Numbered from the stretch's first letter, positions 8,118 through 16,981 are shown. The stretch: 64,000 nucleotides of DNA from Sphingomonas sp. FARSPH (GCF_003355005.1 NZ_CP029985.1:1107001-1171000); one strand, 5' to 3'. A program made the numbers and translations. Notes: a model not told the origin generated them from the letters alone.

Positions 8118-10355
8118 ATGAACTTCGACGAGATCCAGCAGATCTTCTTCCAGGAGTGCGAGGAGGGCCTCGCGACGATGGAGAGCAATTTCGCCGCCGT
8201 GCGCCAGGGGGCTTACGACACCGAAACGATCAACACGATCTTCCGCTCGGTCCATTCGATCAAGGGCGGGGCGGGCGCGTTCGGCCATGAGCGGCTGCAG
8301 GCGTTCACGCACGAATATGAAACGTTGCTCGACCTGGTGCGCAACGGCACGTTGATCCTGACGCCAGCGCTGCTCGGCACGATCGTTTCCGCGTTCGACA
8401 TGCTCGCCGACCACGTCGCCGCGGCACGCGAAGGCGGCACGCCGCCCGTCGATGCCGCGATGCTCGCCCGCCTGATCGAGGCGGCGCACGCGCCCGAACC
8501 CGCCCCCGAAACCGCCGCCGCATCGCCCGCGCCGGTCGAACCCGTTCCCGCAGCCCCGGCCGCCGATAGCGATTTCGACGATCTGTTCGAAATTTGCGCG
8601 TCGCCCACCGCGGACACGGGCGACGCGATCGTTGCCCACACCGGCACGGCGGTCGGCGACGGATTCGACGACCTGTTCGCGATGTGCACGACGCCCGCCG
8701 GCGATACCACGACGGAGGATGGCTGGCGCATCACGCTGGTGCCGGGCCCCAATGCGCTCGACCATGGCGGCGAGCCGCTGCTGCTGCTGCGCGAGGTCGC
8801 CGCGCTCGGTGCCGAGGTCGTCGTATGCGACCTCTCCGCACTGCCGCCGATCGCCGAGCTTCACCCCGAACGCGCCTATCTTGGCTGGACGCTGACGGCG
8901 CCTGCCAGCGTTGCGGAAGACGATATCCGCGCCGTGTTCGAGTTCATGGCCGACGTCACGCTGACCATCACCCCCGCCAGCGAGGCAGCGGCGGCAGAGG
9001 CGGCGCCCGTCGCAGCCACGCCCCCGCCCCCGACGACGCCGGCGCCTGCCCCCTCCGCATCGGCCGCGCCCAAGGTCCCGCTTGCCGCGGTGCCGGTCGC
9101 CGAGCCGGTTCAGGCCACAGTCCTGCCGGCGGAAGGCCCCGCTCCGCGCACCGCCGCCGCGGCGGTGCAGACGATCCGTGTCGACCTCGACAAGCTCGAC
9201 CGTCTCGTCAACCTCGTCGGCGAACTGGTCATCACCCAGGCGATGCTGGCGCAGCGCCTGTCCGAGCATCAGCTCGGCGGTATCTCCGAACTCACCGATC
9301 TCGATCACCTGACGCGCGAGCTGCAGGAATCGACAATGGCGATCCGTGCGCAGCCGATGAAGACCGTGTTCAGCCGCGTGCCGCGCATCATCCGCGAGCT
9401 CGAGGTGGAAACCGGCAAGCGCGTCCGCCTGGATATCGAGGGCGAGATGACCGAGGTCGACAAGACCGTCGTCGAGCGGATCGGCGAGCCGCTGACCCAC
9501 CTCATCCGCAACGCGGTCGACCACGGGCTCGAAACCCCGGCGGAACGGCTGGAAGCGGGCAAGCCCGAGGAGGGCGTCGTGACGCTGTCGGCCGCGCATC
9601 ATTCGGGCCGCATCGTCATCACCGTCGCCGACGACGGCCGCGGCATCGACCGCAAGCGCGTCCGCGCCAAGGCGGTCGAGCGCGGCATCATCGCCGCCGA
9701 CGCGATCCTGACCGAGGAAGAGATCGACAATCTGATCTTCGCGCCCGGCTTCTCGACCGCGGCGACCGTGTCCAACATTTCCGGCCGCGGCGTCGGCATG
9801 GATGTGGTGCGCAAGAACGTCCAGGCGCTGGGTGGCCGCATCGGCATCAGCTCGCAGCTCGGCTCGGGGTCCAGTTTCGCGCTGTCGCTGCCGCTGACGC
9901 TGGCGGTGCTTGACGGCATGATCGTGACAGTCGGCGAACAGACGTTCGTCATCCCGCTCGGCCATATCGTCGAGAGCCTGCGTCCCGACGACGAGGCGGT
10001 GAAGGTGCTCGGCCCGACCGCGTCGCTGCTCGACGTGCGCGGCGCCTACGTCCCCGTCCACCGCATCGCCGAACAGCTCGGCATCGGCGGCGCGATCAAG
10101 GACCCGACCGAGGCGGTGCTGATCGTGGTCGAATCCGACCATGGCCAGGCGGTGTTGATGGTCGATTCCATCCAGGATCAGCGTCAGGTCGTCGTGAAGA
10201 GCCTCGAGGCGAATTACGAGGCGATCCACGGCCTTGCCGGCGCGACCATCCTGGGCGACGGGCGCGTGGCGCTGATCCTGGACGTCGACGCGCTGATGTC
10301 GCGCTGGCGCCGCGACCCGCGCCACGGCGCGCACACGCTGGAACTCGCGGCATGA
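8118..10355 (+). CDS. cheA: Chemotaxis histidine kinase CheA
   Basis: A 745-residue CheA. The Hpt domain (1-105) has the phosphorylated His46 in RSVHSIKGGAGAFG. A long Ala/Pro-rich linker with acidic FDDLF motifs (~130-330) takes the place of a clear P2 domain. The dimerisation/H-domain follows (~350-420), then an ATPase domain with N box LIRNAVDHGLE, G1 DDGRGID and G2 ISGRGVGMDVV, and a CheW-like regulatory domain to the end. It phosphorylates CheY and CheB in response to the receptors. The start is ATG 8118, with GAGGA just upstream. The stop overlaps the cheR start (ATGA). The two FDDLFEI/FDDLFAM copies in the linker (~154 and ~182) may be docking motifs. Confidence 0.95.
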   Translation: MNFDEIQQIFFQECEEGLATMESNFAAVRQGAYDTETINTIFRSVHSIKGGAGAFGHERLQAFTHEYETLLDLVRNGTLILTPALLGTIVSAFDMLADHVAAAREGGTPPVDAAMLARLIEAAHAPEPAPETAAASPAPVEPVPAAPAADSDFDDLFEICASPTADTGDAIVAHTGTAVGDGFDDLFAMCTTPAGDTTTEDGWRITLVPGPNALDHGGEPLLLLREVAALGAEVVVCDLSALPPIAELHPERAYLGWTLTAPASVAEDDIRAVFEFMADVTLTITPASEAAAAEAAPVAATPPPPTTPAPAPSASAAPKVPLAAVPVAEPVQATVLPAEGPAPRTAAAAVQTIRVDLDKLDRLVNLVGELVITQAMLAQRLSEHQLGGISELTDLDHLTRELQESTMAIRAQPMKTVFSRVPRIIRELEVETGKRVRLDIEGEMTEVDKTVVERIGEPLTHLIRNAVDHGLETPAERLEAGKPEEGVVTLSAAHHSGRIVITVADDGRGIDRKRVRAKAVERGIIAADAILTEEEIDNLIFAPGFSTAATVSNISGRGVGMDVVRKNVQALGGRIGISSQLGSGSSFALSLPLTLAVLDGMIVTVGEQTFVIPLGHIVESLRPDDEAVKVLGPTASLLDVRGAYVPVHRIAEQLGIGGAIKDPTEAVLIVVESDHGQAVLMVDSIQDQRQVVVKSLEANYEAIHGLAGATILGDGRVALILDVDALMSRWRRDPRHGAHTLELAA

Positions 10356-11236
10356 GCGGGGCCGCGCAGCGGCGCATCCTGCCGTCGGCCCCGGCGCCGT
10401 CGCGCCCGACCGAATTCGCCTTCGGCCCCGACGACCACCGCCATATCGCGGACTTCGTTTATGCCGAGGCGGGCATCCTGATGCCGCCGGGCAAGGCGCA
10501 GCTGGTTTACGGCCGCCTCGCCCCGCGCGTCAGGGCGTGCGGCCTCCAAACCTTCACCGACTATATCGCGCGGATCGAGGTCGATCCGGCGGAGCGGCAG
10601 CGCGCGATCGATGCGCTCACCACCAACCACACCAGCTTCTTTCGCGAGTCGCACCATTTCGATCATTTCCTCGAACACGCCTGGCCGACGCTCGAGACGC
10701 GGCTCGCCGACCGCGGTCGCGTACGCATCTGGTCGGCGGCCTGTTCGAGCGGCGAGGAACCCTATTCGCTGCTGATGGCGATCTGCGGTACCCAGCGCGG
10801 CGTCGCGCAGCGGCTGGCGCGGTCGGACCTGCGCATCCTCGCGACCGACCTTTCGACCGAGATTCTCGCGACCGCGGCGCGCGGACGCTATACGCAGGAT
10901 ACCGCCAAGGGCGTGCCTGCAGAGCTGCGTCGCCTGTGGATGACGCCGGTCGACCGCGAGGTGGAGGTCGATCCCCTGCTGCGCGAGCGCATCGCCTATC
11001 GCAAGCTCAACCTGCTCGAGGACTGGCCGATGCGCGGCACGTTCGACGCGATCTTCTGCCGCAACGTCATGATCTATTTCGACGAAGCGACCAAGGAACG
11101 GTTGCAGTCGCGCCTCGCCGACCGGCTCGCACCCGGCGGTTTCCTCTACATCGGCCATTCGGAACGCCTGAGCGCCAGCGTCGCGCCGCGCTTCGCCTGC
11201 GTCGGCCGCACCACGTTCCAGAAAGTCAGCGCATGA
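10352..11236 (+). CDS. cheR: Chemoreceptor glutamate methyltransferase CheR
   Basis: A 294-residue S-adenosylmethionine-dependent methyltransferase that methylates glutamates on chemoreceptors for adaptation. The N-terminal helical domain (~20-95) is followed by the catalytic domain with WSAACSSGEEPYSLLM (SAM site, ~128-143), ILATDLSTEILATAARGRY and the FDAIFCRNVMIYF motif. A receptor-tether-binding beta-subdomain should recognise the WSEF tails of the three receptors in this cluster; that is inference. Start and stop overlap cheA and cheB (ATGA both times), indicating a tightly coupled operon. Confidence 0.95.
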   Translation: MSGAAQRRILPSAPAPSRPTEFAFGPDDHRHIADFVYAEAGILMPPGKAQLVYGRLAPRVRACGLQTFTDYIARIEVDPAERQRAIDALTTNHTSFFRESHHFDHFLEHAWPTLETRLADRGRVRIWSAACSSGEEPYSLLMAICGTQRGVAQRLARSDLRILATDLSTEILATAARGRYTQDTAKGVPAELRRLWMTPVDREVEVDPLLRERIAYRKLNLLEDWPMRGTFDAIFCRNVMIYFDEATKERLQSRLADRLAPGGFLYIGHSERLSASVAPRFACVGRTTFQKVSA

Positions 11237-12261
11237 ACCGTGCCCCGGTCCGTACCCTCATCGTCGATGATTCGCCGACGATGCGCGCGATGATCGCGCA
11301 CAGCCTGTCGCAGGACGACGAGATCGAGGTGATCGGCACCGCCGACGGCCCGATGGCCGCGCGCGAGATGATCAAGCAGCTCAATCCCGACGTCATCACG
11401 CTCGACGTCGAGATGCCGGGGATGAACGGCCTCGATTTTCTCGACAAGATCATGCGCCTGCGCCCCATGCCGGTGGTGATGCTGTCGACGCTGACCGGCC
11501 AGGGGGCCGAGGCGTCGATCCGCGCGCTCGAGCTGGGCGCGTTCGATTGCTATCAGAAGCCGACCCGCGCCTTCGGCGGGGAACTGGGCGAAGGACTGAA
11601 CGCGCTGGTCAAGGCCGCCGCGCGCAGCCGCCGCCGCGCCCGTATCGCCGAGCCGGCCAGGCCGAGCGCGCCGGCCGATTATAGCCCGCGCGCCGGCACG
11701 CTGATCGCGATCGGATCGTCGACGGGCGGCGTCGAGACGCTGATCGAGCTGCTCGGCGGCTTTCCGGCGAACTGCCCGCCGACCGTCATCGTCCAGCACA
11801 TGCCCGAACTCTACGTGCCCACCTTCGCCGCGCGGCTCGACCGGCTGTCCGCGCCGACCGTCTCGGTCGCGCGCTCGGGCGCGCCGCTCGCGCCTGGCCA
11901 CGTCTACATCGCGCCGGGCGGCGGCCAGCATATGGAGATCACCGGCGGATCGATGCCCCGCTGCCGGCTGGTCGACGGCGACAAGGTCAGCGGCCATCGC
12001 CCGTCGGTCGACCGCCTGTTCCATTCGATCGCGCGCACCGCCAACCGCGATGTCGTCGGCATCATCCTGACCGGCATGGGCTCCGACGGCGCGGAAGGGC
12101 TGAACGCGATGCGCGCCGCCGGCGCGCGTACCATCGGCCAGGACCAGGACAGCTGTGTCGTCTATGGCATGCCGCAGGTCGCGTGGCAGATCGGCGCGGT
12201 GGAGACGCAGCTGCCGCTGTCGCGCATCGCCGCGCGCGCGCTGACGGAATGCCGCGCATGA
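11233..12261 (+). CDS. cheB: Chemotaxis protein-glutamate methylesterase CheB
   Basis: A 342-residue CheB with an N-terminal receiver (phospho-acceptor Asp58 in TLDVEMPGM, Lys in YQKPT) and a C-terminal methylesterase domain. The catalytic triad is intact: Ser163 in GSSTGG, His189 in VQHM and Asp285 in GMGSDGAEG. It removes methyl groups from, and deamidates, chemoreceptors. The start at ATG 11233 overlaps the cheR stop; the much longer open frame upstream overlaps cheR and is rejected. This is the functional CheB of the cluster, in contrast to the second CheB-like gene at 13736. Confidence 0.95.
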   Translation: MNRAPVRTLIVDDSPTMRAMIAHSLSQDDEIEVIGTADGPMAAREMIKQLNPDVITLDVEMPGMNGLDFLDKIMRLRPMPVVMLSTLTGQGAEASIRALELGAFDCYQKPTRAFGGELGEGLNALVKAAARSRRRARIAEPARPSAPADYSPRAGTLIAIGSSTGGVETLIELLGGFPANCPPTVIVQHMPELYVPTFAARLDRLSAPTVSVARSGAPLAPGHVYIAPGGGQHMEITGGSMPRCRLVDGDKVSGHRPSVDRLFHSIARTANRDVVGIILTGMGSDGAEGLNAMRAAGARTIGQDQDSCVVYGMPQVAWQIGAVETQLPLSRIAARALTECRA

Positions 12262-12821
12262 GCCCGCTGCCCCGCGCTGCCGACGGCCTCGTCCGGATCA
12301 ACGTGCTCCAGGGCGAGACGCGCGTCTCGGACGATCCGCAGGCGGTGCTGACCACCGTTCTGGGCAGCTGCATCGCGGCCTGCCTCTACGATCCGGTCGT
12401 CAAGGTCGGGGGTATCAACCACTTCCTGCTCGCCGAACCGGGTAGCGGGGATACCGATCCGCAATCGATGCAGCGTTACGGCGTCTATGCGATGGAAGTG
12501 CTGATCAACGCGATGCTGGCGATGGGCGCGCTTCGGTCGAATCTCAAGGCGCGCCTGTACGGCGGCGCCAACCTGCGTGACGGCTTTCGCGACATCGGCG
12601 CCGCCAATGCGCTGTTCGCACGCCGCTTCCTGCGCGACGAACGTATCGCGCTGGTCGGCGAGGACGTCGGCGGGCACGGCGCGCGCCGCGTCGAATTCCG
12701 CCCGACGCTCGGCCTTGCCCGCTGCCGCATCGCCAGCGAGCGGCCGGTCGAACGCACGCCGATCGTCCTGCCCAAACCCGCAGCACCGCCGGCCTCCGTC
12801 GGCGACGTGGAATTCTTCTGA
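12258..12821 (+). CDS. cheD: Chemoreceptor glutamine deamidase CheD
   Basis: A 187-residue CheD, which deamidates receptor glutamines and in some bacteria binds CheC-type phosphatases. The Cys/His pair of the papain-like site is present: Cys38 in VLGSCIAACL and His55 in GGINHFLLAEP. The conserved YGGAN motif follows. The start is ATG 12258, overlapping the cheB stop. The stop overlaps the first base of the cheY start (TGATG). No cheC gene is in the window. Confidence 0.93.
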   Translation: MSPLPRAADGLVRINVLQGETRVSDDPQAVLTTVLGSCIAACLYDPVVKVGGINHFLLAEPGSGDTDPQSMQRYGVYAMEVLINAMLAMGALRSNLKARLYGGANLRDGFRDIGAANALFARRFLRDERIALVGEDVGGHGARRVEFRPTLGLARCRIASERPVERTPIVLPKPAAPPASVGDVEFF

Positions 12822-13219
12822 TGACGACCCCCTTCCCCAGCAAAGGACCCGCTGTGACCAGCACCATCATGACCGTGGACGATTCGCCCAGCATGCGCAT
12901 GCTGCTGCGCGCCGCGCTCACCGATCTTGGCTATCAGGTGCTGGAGGCCGAGGACGGCGTCCACGCGCTGGAGCGCCTCGATGGCGCGGCGCCCGACCTG
13001 CTCATCACCGACATCAACATGCCGCGCCTCGACGGGTTCGGCCTGATCGAAAAGGTGCGCGAGCAGGACCGGCATCGCAACCTGCCGATCCTCGTGCTCA
13101 CCACGGAAAGCTCCGACGAGAAGAAGCAGCGTGCGCGCAGCGCGGGCGCGACCGGCTGGATCGTCAAGCCCTTCCACCCCGAAAAGCTCGCCGCGGCGAT
13201 CCGCCGCGTCTTGCACTGA
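12821..13219 (+). CDS. cheY: Chemotaxis response regulator CheY
   Basis: A 132-residue single-domain receiver. It has the acidic pair in TVDDSPSMRM, phospho-acceptor Asp64 in LITDINMPRLDG, Thr in LTTES and Lys in VKPFHP, all receiver hallmarks. From ATG 12821 the chain carries an 11-residue extension. A GTG at 12854, with AAAGGA upstream, would give a 121-residue protein of classic CheY length and is a real alternative. Phosphorylated by CheA, it would bind the flagellar switch or another output; no flagellar genes lie in this window. Confidence 0.9.
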   Translation: MTTPFPSKGPAVTSTIMTVDDSPSMRMLLRAALTDLGYQVLEAEDGVHALERLDGAAPDLLITDINMPRLDGFGLIEKVREQDRHRNLPILVLTTESSDEKKQRARSAGATGWIVKPFHPEKLAAAIRRVLH

Positions 13220-13249
13220 TCTTCACCTCTTTCTTCCAAGGAGCCTCCC

Positions 13250-13693
13250 ATGCCCCGTCAGCTCATCACCTTCCAGATCGGCGACCAGGTCCTCGGCGTC
13301 GACATCATGGCGATCCGCGAGATCCGCGCCTGGTCGCCGGCGACACCGCTGCCCAACGTGCCCCCGCACGTGCGCGGTGTCGTCAATCTGCGCGGTGTCG
13401 TGCTGCCCGTGCTCGACCTGTCGCACCGCCTGGGCTGGGGGATGACCGACCCGTCGGCGCGCCACGTCATCATCGTCGTGAGGATCGGCGAGCAGTTGCA
13501 GGGCCTGATCGTCGATGCGGTTAACGACATCGTCACGGTTCCCGACGACGGTATGCAGGCGTTGCCCGACATCGGCGACGCGCCCGCCGCCGGCTTCCTC
13601 GAAGGGCTGGCGACGATCGACCAGCGGTTGATCCTCATCCTCGCGCTCGAGCGCCTGGCAGAGGGCACCACCGGACTCGCCGAAGCCGCCTGA
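13250..13693 (+). CDS. cheW: Chemotaxis coupling protein CheW
   Basis: A 147-residue CheW coupling protein that links receptors to CheA. It opens with the family pattern LITFQIGDQVLGVDIMAIREIR and contains the NVPPHVRGVVNLRGVVLPVLDLS motif and the GLIVDAVNDIV strand pair. The start at ATG 13250 follows AAGGAG by 6 bases. It lies between cheY and the CheB-like gene and should be in the same operon. Confidence 0.94.
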   Translation: MPRQLITFQIGDQVLGVDIMAIREIRAWSPATPLPNVPPHVRGVVNLRGVVLPVLDLSHRLGWGMTDPSARHVIIVVRIGEQLQGLIVDAVNDIVTVPDDGMQALPDIGDAPAAGFLEGLATIDQRLILILALERLAEGTTGLAEAA

Positions 13694-13735
13694 CCACCCG
13701 TTCCGTTCCACCCGTTCTCGTAAGGAATCCAGTTC

Positions 13736-14746
13736 ATGGCCGCCGCCACCAAGGTTCTCGTCGTCGATGATTCCCTGACGATGCGCGCCCTTCTTTCCGG
13801 CGCGCTGGAGCGTATCCCGAACGTCGTCGTCGTCGGCTCGGCGGACGGCGCGGACGAGGCGCGCGCGATGGTCGAGAGCCTTCGCCCCGACGTCATGACG
13901 CTCGACGTCGAGATGCCGGGGATGAGCGGGCTCGAATATCTGGCGGAGATCATGGAAAAGCGGCCGATGCCGGTCATCATGTTCTCCACCCGCACCGAGG
14001 CGGGGGCGGAAGCGTCGATCGAGGCGCTGCGCCTCGGCGCGATCGACTGCTTCCCCAAACCCAAGGTCGCGGTCGCCGCCGAGTTCGACAAGATCCTCGC
14101 CAAGCTGGGCAAGCGGATCAAGGCGGCGAAGGGGGCGATGGTCCGGTCCGGCGCGAAGGTAAAGGCGCCGGTGGCGCCGCCGCTCGACTGGAACGGGCGC
14201 CTGCTCGCGATCGGCGGCGAAGCCGCGAGCACCAACACGATGTTCGACCTGTTCGCGACCTTCCCCGCCAATTGTCCGCCGACGATCGTCGTCCAGCATC
14301 TGGGCGGCGGCCTCGCTGCGACGTTGATCGACAAGATGGCTGCCGAGATCGCGCCCCGGATCGTGCTCGCCGAGGATGGCATGCCGGTTGAACAGGGGAC
14401 GATCTACCTCGCCGCGCCGGGTGACGCGCACGTCGTCGTCGATGCCTGGCCGAACGGCAGGCTGCGCATGCTGCCACGCGATCCGGTGGCGGGCGAGCGG
14501 CCGTCGATCTCGATCCTGTTCGCCTCGGTCGCGAAGGCGTGCGGGACGGAGGCGATCGGCCTGCTGCTCGGTGCCGATGGCGAGGATGGCGACGCCGGCG
14601 TGCGCGCGCTCCAGGCCGGCGGCAGCTACAGCATCGTGCCCGCGGAAAACCGCGCCGAGGGCTTCACGCTGCAACGCAAGCTCGCGACGCAGCCGGTTCC
14701 GCTGGACAAGCTGTCCGCCAATATCCTGAAACTATGCTCGCGGTGA
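13736..14746 (+). CDS. CheB-like protein lacking the catalytic serine
   Basis: A 336-residue protein with full CheB architecture. The receiver is intact (Asp57 in TLDVEMPGM, Lys in FPKPK). In the esterase-like domain the nucleophile motif GSSTGG of the neighbouring CheB is replaced by AIGGEAAST, so the position of the catalytic Ser is Glu162. His188 (VVQHL) and Asp284 (in GEDGDAG) appear retained. The protein is unlikely to be a methylesterase. It may act as a phosphorylation-dependent adaptor, a competitor at the receptor tether or a CheA phosphate sink; these are inferences. It follows cheW, with AAGGA before ATG 13736. Similarity to the upstream cheB suggests an old duplication. Confidence 0.85.
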   Translation: MAAATKVLVVDDSLTMRALLSGALERIPNVVVVGSADGADEARAMVESLRPDVMTLDVEMPGMSGLEYLAEIMEKRPMPVIMFSTRTEAGAEASIEALRLGAIDCFPKPKVAVAAEFDKILAKLGKRIKAAKGAMVRSGAKVKAPVAPPLDWNGRLLAIGGEAASTNTMFDLFATFPANCPPTIVVQHLGGGLAATLIDKMAAEIAPRIVLAEDGMPVEQGTIYLAAPGDAHVVVDAWPNGRLRMLPRDPVAGERPSISILFASVAKACGTEAIGLLLGADGEDGDAGVRALQAGGSYSIVPAENRAEGFTLQRKLATQPVPLDKLSANILKLCSR

Positions 14747-14754
14747 GGACGCCC

Positions 14755-15087
14755 ATGGCGCGTGGCGAAGAGACGAATCCCGTCCATAGCGGCGGCATCG
14801 AACCCGCGCTGGCCTTCGCGCTGGCGGACGGGATGGTCGAACTGACCCGTATGCTCTCCGATCTCGCCTTCGACCTCGCCTCGGATCCCGCTACGTTGCG
14901 CCGGCACATGCACGGCCTTCAGGCCGTCGACCGCATCACGCAGGCGCAGCTGGCAATGGCCGAGGTGCTGCGCTCCGCAGACAGCAGCGAGGCGCGACTC
15001 GCCGCGATCACGCTCGACGGACTGGCTCAGGATCTCGCGACCAAGCTTCACGGCTATCGCAACGTCCCCGTTTCGGATCAAAACTGA
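14755..15087 (+). CDS. Small helical protein at the end of the che operon
   Basis: A 110-residue protein I do not recognise. It is predicted all-helical (MVELTRMLSDLAFDLASDPATLRRHMHGLQAVDRITQAQL and a second amphipathic stretch), with no Cys and no membrane segment. ATG 14755 has GAGG eight bases upstream; ATG 14734 is in frame but lies inside the preceding gene. Position and helical make-up are compatible with a chemotaxis accessory protein such as a phosphatase or CheA-binding peptide, but no CheZ-like Q/N motif is evident and no function should be assumed. Confidence 0.65.
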   Translation: MARGEETNPVHSGGIEPALAFALADGMVELTRMLSDLAFDLASDPATLRRHMHGLQAVDRITQAQLAMAEVLRSADSSEARLAAITLDGLAQDLATKLHGYRNVPVSDQN

Positions 15088-15169
15088 CCCTTCTCCGCCT
15101 GCAAGTCCCCGAGGGCGCTTGATTTAACGGCCTCCATCCCTATTCACTCGCGGATATGGGAGGACTTCG

Positions 15170-15643
15170 ATGGGCATGAGCGAGCACCGCTATCGCGCGG
15201 CGGGGGAACTGACGTCCGTGAATGACGGCGGCCCGACGGACGGGGCCGCGTCCATGGTCCTGGCGGATATGGCGGGCGCGGATGCAGCGCTCACCGATCT
15301 GGCGCGCAGCATCGTGATTTCGCGCCGCAAGCTGAGCGACCGGCTCGATCCCGCGCTGTTCGCCAATCCCGGCATGGACATCCTGCTCTTCCTGTTCGCC
15401 GAGGGCATAAACGGCGCAACCGTCACGACCAACGCCTGCTGCGCCGCCGCCGGGGTGCCGCGCACCACGGCCCTGCGCTGGATCAAGCTGTTGCAGGAAC
15501 GCGGACTGGTGGAGGGCAGCGATGATGCCAGCGACCGGCGCGTCACGATGCTCGGCCTGACGCCGGCGGGCCGCAAGGCCTTGCGCGAATGGCTCGCCGA
15601 TATCGTCGCGCTGCCGCTGGCAAAGCCCGAGGCGCTGGGCTGA
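15170..15643 (+). CDS. MarR-family winged-helix regulator
   Basis: A 157-residue protein with a MarR-type winged-helix domain. The recognition helix region is ACCAAAGVPRTTALRWIKLLQERGLVEG, followed by the wing DASDRRVTMLGLTPAGRKAL. The N-terminal ~45 residues are low in similarity and probably flexible. GGAGGAC lies ahead of ATG 15170. It is separate from the che operon and convergent with a small conserved gene. Target genes and ligand cannot be deduced. The pair of Cys residues (AAC, TNACC region) could allow redox sensing, which is speculation. Confidence 0.85.
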   Translation: MGMSEHRYRAAGELTSVNDGGPTDGAASMVLADMAGADAALTDLARSIVISRRKLSDRLDPALFANPGMDILLFLFAEGINGATVTTNACCAAAGVPRTTALRWIKLLQERGLVEGSDDASDRRVTMLGLTPAGRKALREWLADIVALPLAKPEALG

Positions 15644-15677
15644 CCGGTTTCCGGTCCACCCTCCCCCGGACGATCCG

Positions 15678-15935
15678 TCAGTCGCGTATGACGGGATGGC
15701 GGGCGCGCAGCGCGTCCGCGACCCGTTCCACCTCGCCCGTCGCCGCCGACGATCCCGACGGTGTCACGCTCCAGTTGCAATGCGGATGCGTGTCGAGCGA
15801 GTAGATTTTCAGGTCTCCTACCACGAGTCGCCAGTGGCGGCGCGTGCCACCCGCCTCGCGCACCAGGGTGGACAGGAACAGGTCTTTAAGCTCGCCGCTG
15901 GTCATCGCTGCGCGACATAGGGCGTGATCGCACAT
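15678..15935 (-). CDS. Conserved small hypothetical protein
   Basis: An 85-residue protein of unknown function. Key features are MTSGELKDLFLSTLVREAGG near the N-terminus, then WRLVVGDLKIYSLDTHPHCNWSVTPSG and a C-terminal helix (VERVADALRARHP). The pattern suggests a compact alpha-beta fold. Start is uncertain: ATG 15935 has a GGGGTG tract upstream, while ATG 15905 would give 75 residues starting MTSGELK. The frame extends further to 16064 but then overlaps rarD. Composition matches the surrounding genes, so I consider it real. Confidence 0.55.
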   Translation of the reverse strand: MCDHALCRAAMTSGELKDLFLSTLVREAGGTRRHWRLVVGDLKIYSLDTHPHCNWSVTPSGSSAATGEVERVADALRARHPVIRD

Positions 15936-16011
15936 TGTCACCCCGCCGCGCGTCACGATCGGCACCCGGAGCGGCTTGTGTCCGTCGCCGCGAGGCGCCA
16001 TCGCCCCCGTC

Positions 16012-16929
16012 ATGACCGAAACCACGGACCGATCGACCACCCGCGGCGGGCTGATGCTGGGCATCGGCGCCTATGCGGCCTGGGGGCTGTTGCCGATCTA
16101 TTTCCACCTGCTGGACGGCGTGCCGCCGATCCAGATGCTGTCGCATCGCGTCGTCTGGTCGTTGATCCTGCTCGTCGGCATCGTCATGCTGCTCGGCCGG
16201 TCGCGGTCGATCCTGGCGGTCGCGCGCGGACGTACCTTGCTCGCGCTCGCGGCGAGCGCCACGCTGATCGCGGTCAACTGGTTCGTCTATATATGGGCGG
16301 TCGACAGCGCGCATCTGGTCGAGGCGAGCCTGGGGTATTTCATCAATCCGCTGGTCAACGTCGCGCTGGGCCTTGTCGTGCTGGGCGAGCGGCTGGGCCG
16401 GATGCAGGTCGCCGCGATCGTGCTCGCGGTCGTCGGGGTCGCGATCCTTGCGATCGCCGGCGGCGGCGCGATCTGGATCAGCCTGGTGCTCGCGCTCAGC
16501 TTCGGCCTGTACGGTCTGATCCGCAAGGTTGCGGCGATCGACGCGCTCGGCGGGCTGACCGTCGAAACCGCATTGCTCGCGCCGTTCGCGATCGGCGTGC
16601 TGGTGCATGCCGCGCACGGCGGCGCCGCCGCCTTCGGGCACGGGGGCACGACCGCCTCCGGCTATGGCGCGGCGACCGACTGGCTGCTGATCCTCGCCGG
16701 CCCGATCACCGCCGCGCCGCTGCTGATGTTCGCGGCCGGCGCGCGGCGGCTGCGCTACACGACGATGGGCCTGCTCCAGTATATCGCGCCGACGCTCCAG
16801 TTCCTCGAGGCCGTGCTGCTGTTCGGCGAGCCCGTCCGCCCGGTGCAGCTCGCATCCTTCGCGCTGATCTGGACCGCCTGCGCGCTTTATGCATGGAGCA
16901 GCATCGCCGCCACCCGGACGGATCGCTGA
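16012..16929 (+). CDS. rarD: EamA-family transporter RarD
   Basis: A 305-residue inner-membrane permease of the drug/metabolite transporter superfamily, with about ten hydrophobic helices in two EamA halves. RarD hallmarks are GAYAAWGLLPIYF near the start, HRVVWSL, NWFVYIWAV, and YTTMGLLQYIAPTLQFLEAVLLFGEP. RarD proteins are historically linked to chloramphenicol sensitivity and amino-acid export; the physiological substrate is not established. The start at ATG 16012 avoids a Pro-rich extension. It is convergent with kdpE. Confidence 0.9.
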   Translation: MTETTDRSTTRGGLMLGIGAYAAWGLLPIYFHLLDGVPPIQMLSHRVVWSLILLVGIVMLLGRSRSILAVARGRTLLALAASATLIAVNWFVYIWAVDSAHLVEASLGYFINPLVNVALGLVVLGERLGRMQVAAIVLAVVGVAILAIAGGGAIWISLVLALSFGLYGLIRKVAAIDALGGLTVETALLAPFAIGVLVHAAHGGAAAFGHGGTTASGYGAATDWLLILAGPITAAPLLMFAAGARRLRYTTMGLLQYIAPTLQFLEAVLLFGEPVRPVQLASFALIWTACALYAWSSIAATRTDR

Positions 16930-16943
16930 CGCCGCAGCCGATC

Positions 16944-16976
16944 GACATCCGGCGGCCCGACTGTCTTACGGATGTC
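16944..16976. terminator. Candidate bidirectional hairpin between rarD and kdpE
   Basis: An 8-bp perfect inverted repeat (GACATCCG at 16944-16951, CGGATGTC at 16969-16976) with a 17-base loop in the short gap between convergent rarD and kdpE. There is no clear T-tract on either side, so termination is inferred from position only. Confidence 0.35.
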
Positions 16977-16981
16977 CCTGC

